In this document: positions 36,980-44,484 of the stretch, in pieces
How the letters are laid out: each line of letters opens with the position of its first letter
How positions within the stretch are numbered: the first letter of the stretch is position 1
Origin: Pseudomonadota bacterium
Lineage (GTDB): Bacteria; Desulfobacterota; Desulfovibrionia; Desulfovibrionales; Desulfomicrobiaceae
Assembly: GCA_018902545.1 (NCBI GenBank)
Contig: JAHIQM010000018.1
Coordinates: 78,419 to 142,418 of the forward strand
Direction: 5' to 3'
Length of the DNA: 64,000 nt
Translations under genes and position numbers: made by a program
Notes under the pieces: generated by a model
What the model saw: the letters and a program-made list of their open reading frames with translations, nothing else
Databases searched by the model: none
What the model was told of the DNA's origin: nothing

Positions 36980-37231
36980 TCAGGTGTCACGGTTTCGAAT
37001 ATCCTGCCGCCAGGAGTTCAGCGGCGCGCAACAGCCCTGGCCGGTATGCTGGTTCCGGCGAATGTTGTTTCCGGACTCCCCTTCAAGCATGGTCCGGCAG
37101 AGGTATCTTTCGGCATCGTCGCTCCAGTAGAGTTCGGGACAGCGGGGCAGATACCCGTGGCGACGCTGGGAATCCGTGCATTGATCATGCAGGCAGCACC
37201 ATCCGCAACCAACACAGGACAGATACGACAT
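36980..37231 (-). CDS. Small Cys-rich protein, possible metal-binding
   Basis: 83 residues with nine cysteines, in a CxxCxxCC arrangement near the N-terminus (CVGCGWCC) followed by C18, RCPELYW, a further Cys in RYLCRTML and GQGCCAP near the end. The pattern recalls YkgJ-type Fe/Zn-chelating proteins but is shorter. AGGAG lies six bases before ATG 37231, which supports translation. It is 20 bases upstream of the kinase start on the same strand. Function unknown. Confidence 0.65.
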   Translation of the reverse strand: MSYLSCVGCGWCCLHDQCTDSQRRHGYLPRCPELYWSDDAERYLCRTMLEGESGNNIRRNQHTGQGCCAPLNSWRQDIRNRDT

Positions 37232-37433
37232 GGGGTTCTCCTGGTGCCGGGGGCGGTGCTGGGACGCCGGGACTGAAAATTACTTGCGGAGGCTAGCCCA
37301 AGGGCATGTGATGGTAAAGCGAATTTTGAAATAATGGCGCTTCGGCAACGGTTGCGCGCAATTGCGGTCGCAAGCTGGTCAAAGACGCCCGAATTCCGCT
37401 GAAGGGTTCGGGGAAGGCGCGGGCCGGGGCGGG

Positions 37434-37468
37434 AAAAAAAAGGACCGGAGCGCCGCCGCTCCGGTCCT
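37434..37468 (-). terminator. Intrinsic terminator after the oxidase-cytochrome gene
   Basis: Perfect 11-bp stem AGGACCGGAGC / GCTCCGGTCCT with a six-base loop; on the minus strand it is followed by a run of seven or more T. It ends the oxidase operon eight bases after the stop. Confidence 0.88.
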
Positions 37469-37476
37469 GTCTGTGA

Positions 37477-40122
37477 TCAGGGTCTGCCGAGGATGTTCGG
37501 GTGATGGAACTCGTAGTACATGTCTTCGGTATGACATACGGCGCAATTGCCCTTGCTGCCGATGGGGCCAGGGTGCCCCTGGTACTGCAGGGGCTGGATG
37601 GCGTCGAGGTCCGGGTGGAACGCATTGGTAGCCGGGAATTCGGCATGGGTCGAGCCGTGGCACGATTCGCACATGAGCCCCGCGTCATCGGCGCGGGTGC
37701 GGTAAAGCCCGGCCGGGCCGCGCACCCACTGGTTGAAGGCGCTGGGATTGTCGCCCTCGGGGGCTTCAAAGTCCACGTGGCAGTTCAGGCAGTCAGGCTG
37801 ATCGTTCCACGGCGTGCGGGATTCGATTTCCTCGATGGATGCCACCAGGCGGGGTTTGACGTGGCGCATGAGCAGTTCGGCCTTGGGTTTGCCGGCCTCT
37901 TTTTCGGCCTTGAGCAGGGTCAGGGCGTGGTCTTCCAGGGTGCCGTGGCAGTTGACGCAGGTCAGGCCCTGTGCGGCGTGCACGCCCCTGGCGCAGTAGG
38001 TGTAGCTGTCAGGCCCTGTGGGGTGACAGGAGTGACAGGGCTCGGCGCCGGGAGCATCGGACAGGTAGTTGGCGTGGAAGCCGTGAATGGCGGCCGGGAG
38101 GTTCAAGAGCTCCGGGTTTCCTGTGGCGTTCAGCAGCGGATCGGGATGGCAGCTCTGGCAGAGTACGGGCTTGCCAGCCTCGGCCTGGGGCAGCAGCTGG
38201 GTCTTGTGTCGCCGGTCATGCCTGGCGAGCACGTCGGAGGCCGTGGTCACGGAGATACCCATGACCCCCTCGTGCCGCCACGTTCCGCCGTGACAGTTCT
38301 TGCAGCCGATCTCGGTGGAGATGGGGGCCACGACCTTGGTGCTGGCCAGAATTTTGCCGCTGGCCGTGTCCCGTGCCTCGATGGTGAAGACCGGGTAAGG
38401 GTTGATGGTGCCGTCATCCATGTAGGGCAGGACGGGGATGCCGTCGGCGATGAAGGTCTGGTTCTGTTCGTTTGGCTTCATTACCCCCGACATGCCAAGG
38501 CCCTTGGCGCTGACGTTGGGCTCAAGCTCCTTGCCGACCAGGGATGGCGCGTATTTCCAGAATTCCACGTGGTTGCTCGGGTTCTCGAAGCCGGCCGGAG
38601 GCGTGAAGGTCAGCTCCACCCCGGAGGTGACGAGTTCGGGCTGGGGGCCGCGCCGGATCAGCTGCGCGATGAGGGTGCTGCCCGGAGGGAGCAGGGAGAA
38701 ACGGCTGTCACTGTCGGAGATGCATTTTTCGCCCAGGTTGCACCAGGCCAGAAGCACGTATTCGTCCGCATCCGAATCGAAAGCCGGGATGTCGAGCCCG
38801 ATTTCCGGGCGGGGCGGCATCTGCTCGGCCGTTTCGGATTCGCCGACAAGTTCGTGCACGATGTAGGCGGCCAGGGCCTTGCGTTCAGGCTCTGTGCCCA
38901 CAAAGCGCGGCATGTAGGCGTAAATCTTGCCCATGCCCGCGATCTGGGCATCCATGCCTACGGTTCCGTAGCCTGCGCCCAGACGCTTGATGTCGTGCAG
39001 GGGGCCGCCAATGGAATGGCAGGCGGCGCACTGGCCGCGAAAGAGTTCGCGGCCTGCGGCCATGGCGTTGTCGGGAGTGACCTCCTGGTGCCGGTTCCAG
39101 CCCGAGCTTTTCAGGTAGCCTTCGGCGGTGATGGCTTCCTCGGTGCCGACCAGGATGGAGTTGGAGTACATGTAGCCGTGGATCAGGTAGGGCCTGCGGC
39201 CCGCCTCGCGCATGGTCTCAAAACATCCCATGTACAACAGACCGATGATGAGCAGGACCAGAGCCATGGGGCGTTTGATCGCCGCAGGCATGCGTACGGC
39301 CATGATCAGGCCGCCGGCGAAGAGGATGGCCGAGATCCACAAGAAGCCCTGCATGTACGGGGCGATTTCCGGGTTGGCACCCAGGACCATGGTCTGTGAT
39401 GCTTCGGGCAGGGCGCTTATGTACCACCAGCCCGACAGAAGCAGAAAGGCGAAGGGGGCCAGCAGCCAGGTCGCGCAGTAGCGCACCAGGGTCTCGCGAG
39501 TCTGCGCATCCTTTTCCCAGGTGGCGGTGACGAATCCGTAAAGACCGGCGAGGATCAGCGCGATGAAGGTTCTGAAGGCCAGGGCCGGCCAGAACGACGG
39601 GTTGAAGAACCCGTCCCAGAAGTCTTTGGTGGTCAGCCAATCCCCGGGGGTGAGCATGAAGCCGATGATGCCGTTGATCATGAACAGCGACATCCAGCCG
39701 AAGAAGAAATAGAGCCAGCCGATGGTCAGATGGTTGCGCCGGCTCATTTTCCCGAACGTGTAGAAATAGATGAACAGGGCCACGATCTCGGTCAGAAAGA
39801 AGACCCACTCGATGGCCCAGGCGAACACGAAGGTGTGGATGAGCTGGCTCGTGGCCGCCGGCGAGACCAGGGAGATGATGAACCAGATGCCCACGCCGGA
39901 GATTCCGCCCAGGACCAGGGTCACGATGAGGAAGAATTTGGTGTGCCGTTTTGTGTAGTCCAGGATCGGCTGGGAACCACGGCGGTAGGCCAGGTGTTCG
40001 GTGACGACGAGAAAAAGCCCTCCGCCGATGGCGAAATGGGCGACGTAGACGTGAAAGACGGCGATGAGCGCGATGAGCAGTCCGCCGCCGGCCCAGTGGA
40101 GTTCCCAGATCGGAAAGTTCAT
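37477..40122 (-). CDS. bd-superfamily oxidase subunit I fused to an eight-haem cytochrome c
   Basis: 881 residues. Residues 1-305 hold about eight or nine TM helices related to CydA: HVYVAHFAIGGG near the N-terminus with candidate haem ligands H24/H29, and AIEWVFFLTEIVALF with E105 and E112 resembling the paired Glu of CydA. Beyond the membrane part are eight haem-c motifs at 365, 607, 655, 696, 722, 778, 818 and 860: one in a class-I-like domain (CAACH) and seven in a C-terminal multihaem region that should face the periplasm. I see no clear CydA quinol loop. Members of the bd superfamily with fused c-haems are known and thought to take electrons from cytochrome c. ATG 40122 overlaps the partner stop (ATGA). 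Confidence 0.85.
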   Translation of the reverse strand: MNFPIWELHWAGGGLLIALIAVFHVYVAHFAIGGGLFLVVTEHLAYRRGSQPILDYTKRHTKFFLIVTLVLGGISGVGIWFIISLVSPAATSQLIHTFVFAWAIEWVFFLTEIVALFIYFYTFGKMSRRNHLTIGWLYFFFGWMSLFMINGIIGFMLTPGDWLTTKDFWDGFFNPSFWPALAFRTFIALILAGLYGFVTATWEKDAQTRETLVRYCATWLLAPFAFLLLSGWWYISALPEASQTMVLGANPEIAPYMQGFLWISAILFAGGLIMAVRMPAAIKRPMALVLLIIGLLYMGCFETMREAGRRPYLIHGYMYSNSILVGTEEAITAEGYLKSSGWNRHQEVTPDNAMAAGRELFRGQCAACHSIGGPLHDIKRLGAGYGTVGMDAQIAGMGKIYAYMPRFVGTEPERKALAAYIVHELVGESETAEQMPPRPEIGLDIPAFDSDADEYVLLAWCNLGEKCISDSDSRFSLLPPGSTLIAQLIRRGPQPELVTSGVELTFTPPAGFENPSNHVEFWKYAPSLVGKELEPNVSAKGLGMSGVMKPNEQNQTFIADGIPVLPYMDDGTINPYPVFTIEARDTASGKILASTKVVAPISTEIGCKNCHGGTWRHEGVMGISVTTASDVLARHDRRHKTQLLPQAEAGKPVLCQSCHPDPLLNATGNPELLNLPAAIHGFHANYLSDAPGAEPCHSCHPTGPDSYTYCARGVHAAQGLTCVNCHGTLEDHALTLLKAEKEAGKPKAELLMRHVKPRLVASIEEIESRTPWNDQPDCLNCHVDFEAPEGDNPSAFNQWVRGPAGLYRTRADDAGLMCESCHGSTHAEFPATNAFHPDLDAIQPLQYQGHPGPIGSKGNCAVCHTEDMYYEFHHPNILGRP

Positions 40123-41186
40123 GAGCGTACCTCCGAATCCGTGGCCGCGGTGCGCAGCATCCAGGCGAGAACGCACAGCCCGGCGGCCAGGGTCAGGATG
40201 AAAAGGACGAGCGGGAGGTATTCACCGGTGACGACGCGGTCACTGACATGGAAATACGGGGCCAGATAGGCGTCCCGGACCATGTCCCGCAAGAAGAGCA
40301 TGAGGATGATGGTGGTCAGCGACAGAATCGCCGTGGACACGACGTTGTAGCTCAGGGCGTTGCTGATGCTGAATATCCCGAGGATCGCACCGGTGGCGAA
40401 AACCAGGGTGTGCGGCAGGGATCCGCCGAGGAGGAGGCTGCTTACGTGTTCGGGCAGGGCGGTGAGGAACCACAGGCCCAGCGCCATCTGCACCATGGTC
40501 GAGTAAGCGTACCAGTCCACGCCGTGCTTGACCCAGCGCTGTGCCGTGGGATCGTTCTTGCCCGTGAATTTGTAGAGGAGAGCCAGGGCCAGGCCCGCCA
40601 CGGCGATGGAGGAGACCACGATGTGCAGATAGCGCGGCAGCACGGTGGGGTCGCCGAGGTTGAGGATGGTGCCCCAGGGGTTCTCGAAGTATTCCGCCCA
40701 GGTTAGGGGGCTCAGCATGAGAGTCATGTTGTTGGTGTAGATAAAGGCGGTGGCCAGCAGGCACAGGGTGGTCACGGCGATGAAAACCGTGCGCAGAGCG
40801 CCGAGAGATACGTAGCGGAAGTCGTAGATGTAGGCGCTCCCGTAGGCCAGGATGACCAGCCCCACCACCGAGATCCAGTACACGGACATGAGCACGCTGC
40901 TGGTGTACAGGAACTGCCCGTAAAGAACCTGGATGAAGAGCAGGGGGGCCACGCCGAAGTTGACGGCAAAGGCGATGGTGAAGGGCAGCTTCAAGGAAAT
41001 GGATCTTGTCAGGGGCTCCGATTCGGCCTTGCCCCGCAGGTGGTGGACCAGGGCGATGATGGACGAGCCAAGCATGACGTTCATGACCAGGATGTGCAGG
41101 ATGAAGGTCAGCATCTGAAAGAGGTAGAACCAGCCCCACTCCACCGGGATGGGGAGGGCTTGAGGAATGAGAGGGGTAGGATCCAT
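40119..41186 (-). CDS. Membrane partner subunit of the bd-like oxidase
   Basis: 355 residues, about nine TM helices, no CxxCH. It starts VEWGWFYLFQMLTFILHILVM, has His in LHILVMN and VHHLRG, and a later segment VLPRYLHIVVSSIAVAG that could hold haem-ligand His. Its exact relation to CydA or CydB cannot be settled by eye; it looks more CydA-like at the N-terminus. GGAGAAG lies before ATG 41186. It is first in a two-gene operon with overlapping stop/start, so a 1:1 complex with the cytochrome fusion is likely. Role: oxygen reduction or detoxification in an anaerobe, inferred. Confidence 0.75.
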   Translation of the reverse strand: MDPTPLIPQALPIPVEWGWFYLFQMLTFILHILVMNVMLGSSIIALVHHLRGKAESEPLTRSISLKLPFTIAFAVNFGVAPLLFIQVLYGQFLYTSSVLMSVYWISVVGLVILAYGSAYIYDFRYVSLGALRTVFIAVTTLCLLATAFIYTNNMTLMLSPLTWAEYFENPWGTILNLGDPTVLPRYLHIVVSSIAVAGLALALLYKFTGKNDPTAQRWVKHGVDWYAYSTMVQMALGLWFLTALPEHVSSLLLGGSLPHTLVFATGAILGIFSISNALSYNVVSTAILSLTTIILMLFLRDMVRDAYLAPYFHVSDRVVTGEYLPLVLFILTLAAGLCVLAWMLRTAATDSEVRS

Positions 41187-41265
41187 GTGCTTCTCCGGGT
41201 GTTGGGTGTGCTGCTGGCGGGGGAACCCTTTTCCAAAAATATTTATTTTATCTCATACGAGGATT

Positions 41266-41284
41266 GGCGTCAAAAGTTGACGCC
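41266..41284. other. Short hairpin downstream of the GGDEF-EAL gene
   Basis: Eight-bp stem GGCGTCAA / TTGACGCC with a three-base loop in the gap between the GGDEF-EAL gene end and the oxidase operon start. No T run follows on the minus strand, so it is at best a weak terminator. Confidence 0.4.
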
Positions 41285-41330
41285 TTGCGTCCGGGCTGTT
41301 TTTGCAAAAAACGCTCGCGTTTCGAGACGC

Positions 41331-44300
41331 TCACCCCGTGTTCTGCTTTTTCAGCAGTTCCTCGAAGCGTTCTGCGGGCACGGGAGGCGAAAACAGATAG
41401 CCTTGCCCGAGCTTGCAGCCCAGTGACGTAAGCAACAGGAGTTGCTCCTGCGTCTCGATACCTTCAGCCAGCGGCGTGATGTCCAGGCTGGTGGCGATGC
41501 CGAGCATTGCGCGGACAAGAGCCAGGGCGGAGTGCTCGGGCAGGTTTTTTACAAAGGATTTGTCGATTTTCAGAATGTCGAAGGACAGCGTGTGTACGTA
41601 CGACAGGGAGGAATAACCAGTGCCGAAATCGTCGAGGGCGCGTGCGACTCCCATGCGGTCGATGGCTTCGAGGGTGTCGCGGACCATGTCGATGTTTTCC
41701 ATGTATACGGTTTCGGTGATTTCCAGGGTCAGTTGCCGGGCGGGGAGCTTGCTGGTCTGCAGGATGTTTTGCACTTCCTGCGCCAGGTTGCCACGCTGAA
41801 AATGCCGGGCAGAGATATTGCCGGAGATGCGCAGGCTACCCAGTCCGTTTTCGTCCCAGGTACGGGTCTGCTGACAGGCCTGCGAGAGGATGCTGAGGTC
41901 AATGTCCATGATGAGGCTCGTCTGCTCGGCCACGGGTATGAAATCGGCCGGGGAGATAAGCCTGCCGTCGGGTTTGCGCCACCGGGCCAGGGCTTCGGCC
42001 CCGATGATCCGGCCAGTCTTGAGGTCGATGACCGGCTGGAAGTAGGGGACGATCTCTCTGGAATCCAGAGCCTGGCGCAACTCGCTTTCGATTTCCACCC
42101 GGCGCTGGGCTTTGAGGGTCAGTTCCGGGGAATGGAAACGGTAGATGTTTTTGCCAAAGGATTTGGACTGATACATGGCCAGATCCGCGCACCGGACCAG
42201 CTGACCGGCCGAGTGTCCGTCCTCGGGGAAGAGCGAGATGCCGACGCTGACGCCGAGATATGTTTCGGAGTCCCCGACCTGAAAGGGGTGGGTGAAGGTG
42301 TTGATGAGCTTTTGCGCCAGCTGCGCATACTCTTCCATGGTGCCGTTGGCGTCGGAAACGATGATGAACTCGTCGCCGCCGAGGCGACCGACCATCTCGG
42401 AGGATGTCAGGGCTGAACAAATACGTCGGCCAACATCCATGAGCACGATATCGCCCATGGAATGCCCCCAGGAATCGTTGATGATCTTGAAGTCGTCGAG
42501 GTCGAGCAGGAAGACGGCAAGAGAACCGTTTTCCCGCGAAAGTCCTTGCAGCGTCCGGTCCAGTCTTTCCAGGGCGCACAGGCGGTTGGGCAATCCGGTC
42601 AGCGGATCGGCATAGGCGAGCTCCTGCAGTTTGCCCTCGGCGGCCTTGATATCGCTGATGTCGAGCAGGAAGGCGATGGACTGCCGTGAGCGCGGGATCA
42701 TGGCCACGGTGAGCCTGACATGACGCTGCGCTCCCAAGCTGTCCACGAGACGCGCTTCGTAGGTTCTGGGTGCGGTGTTTTCGTCCTGGCGTCGCTGTGC
42801 GTGGTAGCGCAGCATCCGTTGCGCGTCGTCGGGATGGAAGAAGCGGGTCCAGGACGGCCCCTTGCGCATCTCTTCTTCCGTTATCCCGGCGATGTGGAGG
42901 AATTCGGTGTTGGCCACGGCGATGGACGTGTCATCGTTGATGAGAATGCCCGGCGTGCCGGTATTCATGAAAATCGCCTTGTAGCGCTCCTCGGAATCCT
43001 GCAGGAGCCGCCGCGTGCGTTCGATCTCCCGGATGTCCAGGAATGTTTCGAGAATGTAGTCCTGTCCGTCACGGGTAACGATGGTGGCGGATTTGAGGAT
43101 GTCTATTTCCTGGCCTCCTTCTGCGAGCAGCACGCGTCTGGAATTGTCGAGACTTTGGCCCAGATCACAGACCGGACATTTGCCCGTTTCTGCGGCGCAG
43201 ACAAATTTGTGGCAGGCCTTGCCCAGGATGTCGTGCTCGGAGCGTCCGATGAGCGCGCAGGCATAGGGGTTGACGCTGATGATGGTGTTGTCGTTCATGC
43301 GGATGAGCATGACGCCGACCTTGATCGCGCCCAGGATTTCCTGCAGGAACCGCTCGTTTTCGCGGATGGATTTGAAGGCGGAGTCCACCAGGTTTGAAAG
43401 CTGGTCGATCTCGTCACAATCCTGACCGATCTGGCACAGCTGCGCATGCGGAGCGTCGCGCCTGACCTTGGCGCTTAAGGCCGTGAGTCGGGAAAGAATC
43501 CGCTTTTCAAGAAAGGCGATGCTGCTCAAAAAGCCCACAAGCCCGAAAATCAGGACCACGGCAAGAGTGGTCTTCATGGTTGTGCGCGCCAGGGCCGCCA
43601 CTTCCCTGGGGGAGCTGGCGATGATGGCTATGGGGGTGCCCCCGGCGGCGTCGGACATGAGCAGGCCGCTCCAGATGACCGAGCGCTCGGGGACCACCAC
43701 CGCTTCATTTAATTCTTCAAGGTTGGTGCGCAACGCGAGCATGGCCCTCGGAAACTCCGGCGCGTCAGAGACATGGATTTCAAGCGCAAGTTCGGTACGC
43801 TGGGCGAGGCTTTCGATGTAGTCTTCGTCGATCTCCTGGATCATCCACAGCCGGCCCCGGGCCGGGCCTGTCTGCTGGGAGGTCAGCACCGCGCGGCTGG
43901 CCGCCATCCACAACGATCCCCCGACATTGATGATTTCGGGCTGGCCGCTGAAAAGGTCTTCGGCCGGATACGAAAGACCGGTTCTGCGTATGTGGTTGAG
44001 CAGGGCTTCGGAGGGAGTCTCTAGTTCTTCTCCGCCTCGGGGCATGTACGAGGCGTGGAGGATTTCGCCGTGCGAGGTCACGAAGGCTATGGCGCTCAGG
44101 CCCTGGTTGAGGAACACGTCCGGGGTGACGTTGCTGTCCACGTAATCCCCAGACACCGTGGTCATGAACTGGTAGGTGTCGTCCCACCAGGCCCAGTCTT
44201 TGACCAGCTTGTCGATGCGCACCATGTCCTGCTGCAGCGAGTTGCGTGCGCGGCGCACGTTGGCGGCGGCGAGGTCCCGTTCAAATGTATCGAGCCTTTC

Positions 44301-44423
44301 GGTTATGACCAGCCCGACGATAAGCATACAGCCAAGGCCCATGGCCGCGAAAATGAAGGTGATGGCGATGATGGCGCGGGCGCGCAGGGTGGTGAGGGTT
44401 ATTTTGGACATGTCGGTTTTCAT
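41331..44423 (-). CDS. CHASE4-PAS-PAS-GGDEF-EAL c-di-GMP protein
   Basis: 1030 residues. TM1 (about 15-38), periplasmic CHASE4 domain with VKDWAWWDDTYQFM, TM2 (about 285-305), HAMP-like linker, a PAS with a Cys cluster (CHKFVC...CPVC) that could bind a metal or haem, a second PAS, GGDEF with canonical GGDEF at about 681-685 and EAL (about 809) with NISARHF, EITETV, DDFGTGYSS and AEGIE. Both active sites look complete; no RxxD site before GGDEF. The start is unsure: ATG 44423 and ATG 44411 both lack a strong ribosome site. It follows the hybrid kinase on the same strand by 61 bases. Confidence 0.92.
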   Translation of the reverse strand: MKTDMSKITLTTLRARAIIAITFIFAAMGLGCMLIVGLVITERLDTFERDLAAANVRRARNSLQQDMVRIDKLVKDWAWWDDTYQFMTTVSGDYVDSNVTPDVFLNQGLSAIAFVTSHGEILHASYMPRGGEELETPSEALLNHIRRTGLSYPAEDLFSGQPEIINVGGSLWMAASRAVLTSQQTGPARGRLWMIQEIDEDYIESLAQRTELALEIHVSDAPEFPRAMLALRTNLEELNEAVVVPERSVIWSGLLMSDAAGGTPIAIIASSPREVAALARTTMKTTLAVVLIFGLVGFLSSIAFLEKRILSRLTALSAKVRRDAPHAQLCQIGQDCDEIDQLSNLVDSAFKSIRENERFLQEILGAIKVGVMLIRMNDNTIISVNPYACALIGRSEHDILGKACHKFVCAAETGKCPVCDLGQSLDNSRRVLLAEGGQEIDILKSATIVTRDGQDYILETFLDIREIERTRRLLQDSEERYKAIFMNTGTPGILINDDTSIAVANTEFLHIAGITEEEMRKGPSWTRFFHPDDAQRMLRYHAQRRQDENTAPRTYEARLVDSLGAQRHVRLTVAMIPRSRQSIAFLLDISDIKAAEGKLQELAYADPLTGLPNRLCALERLDRTLQGLSRENGSLAVFLLDLDDFKIINDSWGHSMGDIVLMDVGRRICSALTSSEMVGRLGGDEFIIVSDANGTMEEYAQLAQKLINTFTHPFQVGDSETYLGVSVGISLFPEDGHSAGQLVRCADLAMYQSKSFGKNIYRFHSPELTLKAQRRVEIESELRQALDSREIVPYFQPVIDLKTGRIIGAEALARWRKPDGRLISPADFIPVAEQTSLIMDIDLSILSQACQQTRTWDENGLGSLRISGNISARHFQRGNLAQEVQNILQTSKLPARQLTLEITETVYMENIDMVRDTLEAIDRMGVARALDDFGTGYSSLSYVHTLSFDILKIDKSFVKNLPEHSALALVRAMLGIATSLDITPLAEGIETQEQLLLLTSLGCKLGQGYLFSPPVPAERFEELLKKQNTG

Positions 44424-44484
44424 AGATTCGAAGCCCGTTTAGCGCAAATCAAAAATGGAGGCCGCAACGCACAATGAACAAGCC

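Noticed and set aside
37501..39399. Long open frame of 632 codons on the plus strand
   Set aside because: Antisense to the eight-haem cytochrome; low-complexity Gly/His/Val-rich product with no ribosome site.
44424..44484. c-di-GMP riboswitch near the c-di-GMP genes
   Set aside because: I looked for a GEMM-type fold before the GGDEF/EAL genes and found neither the conserved core nor the paired stems.
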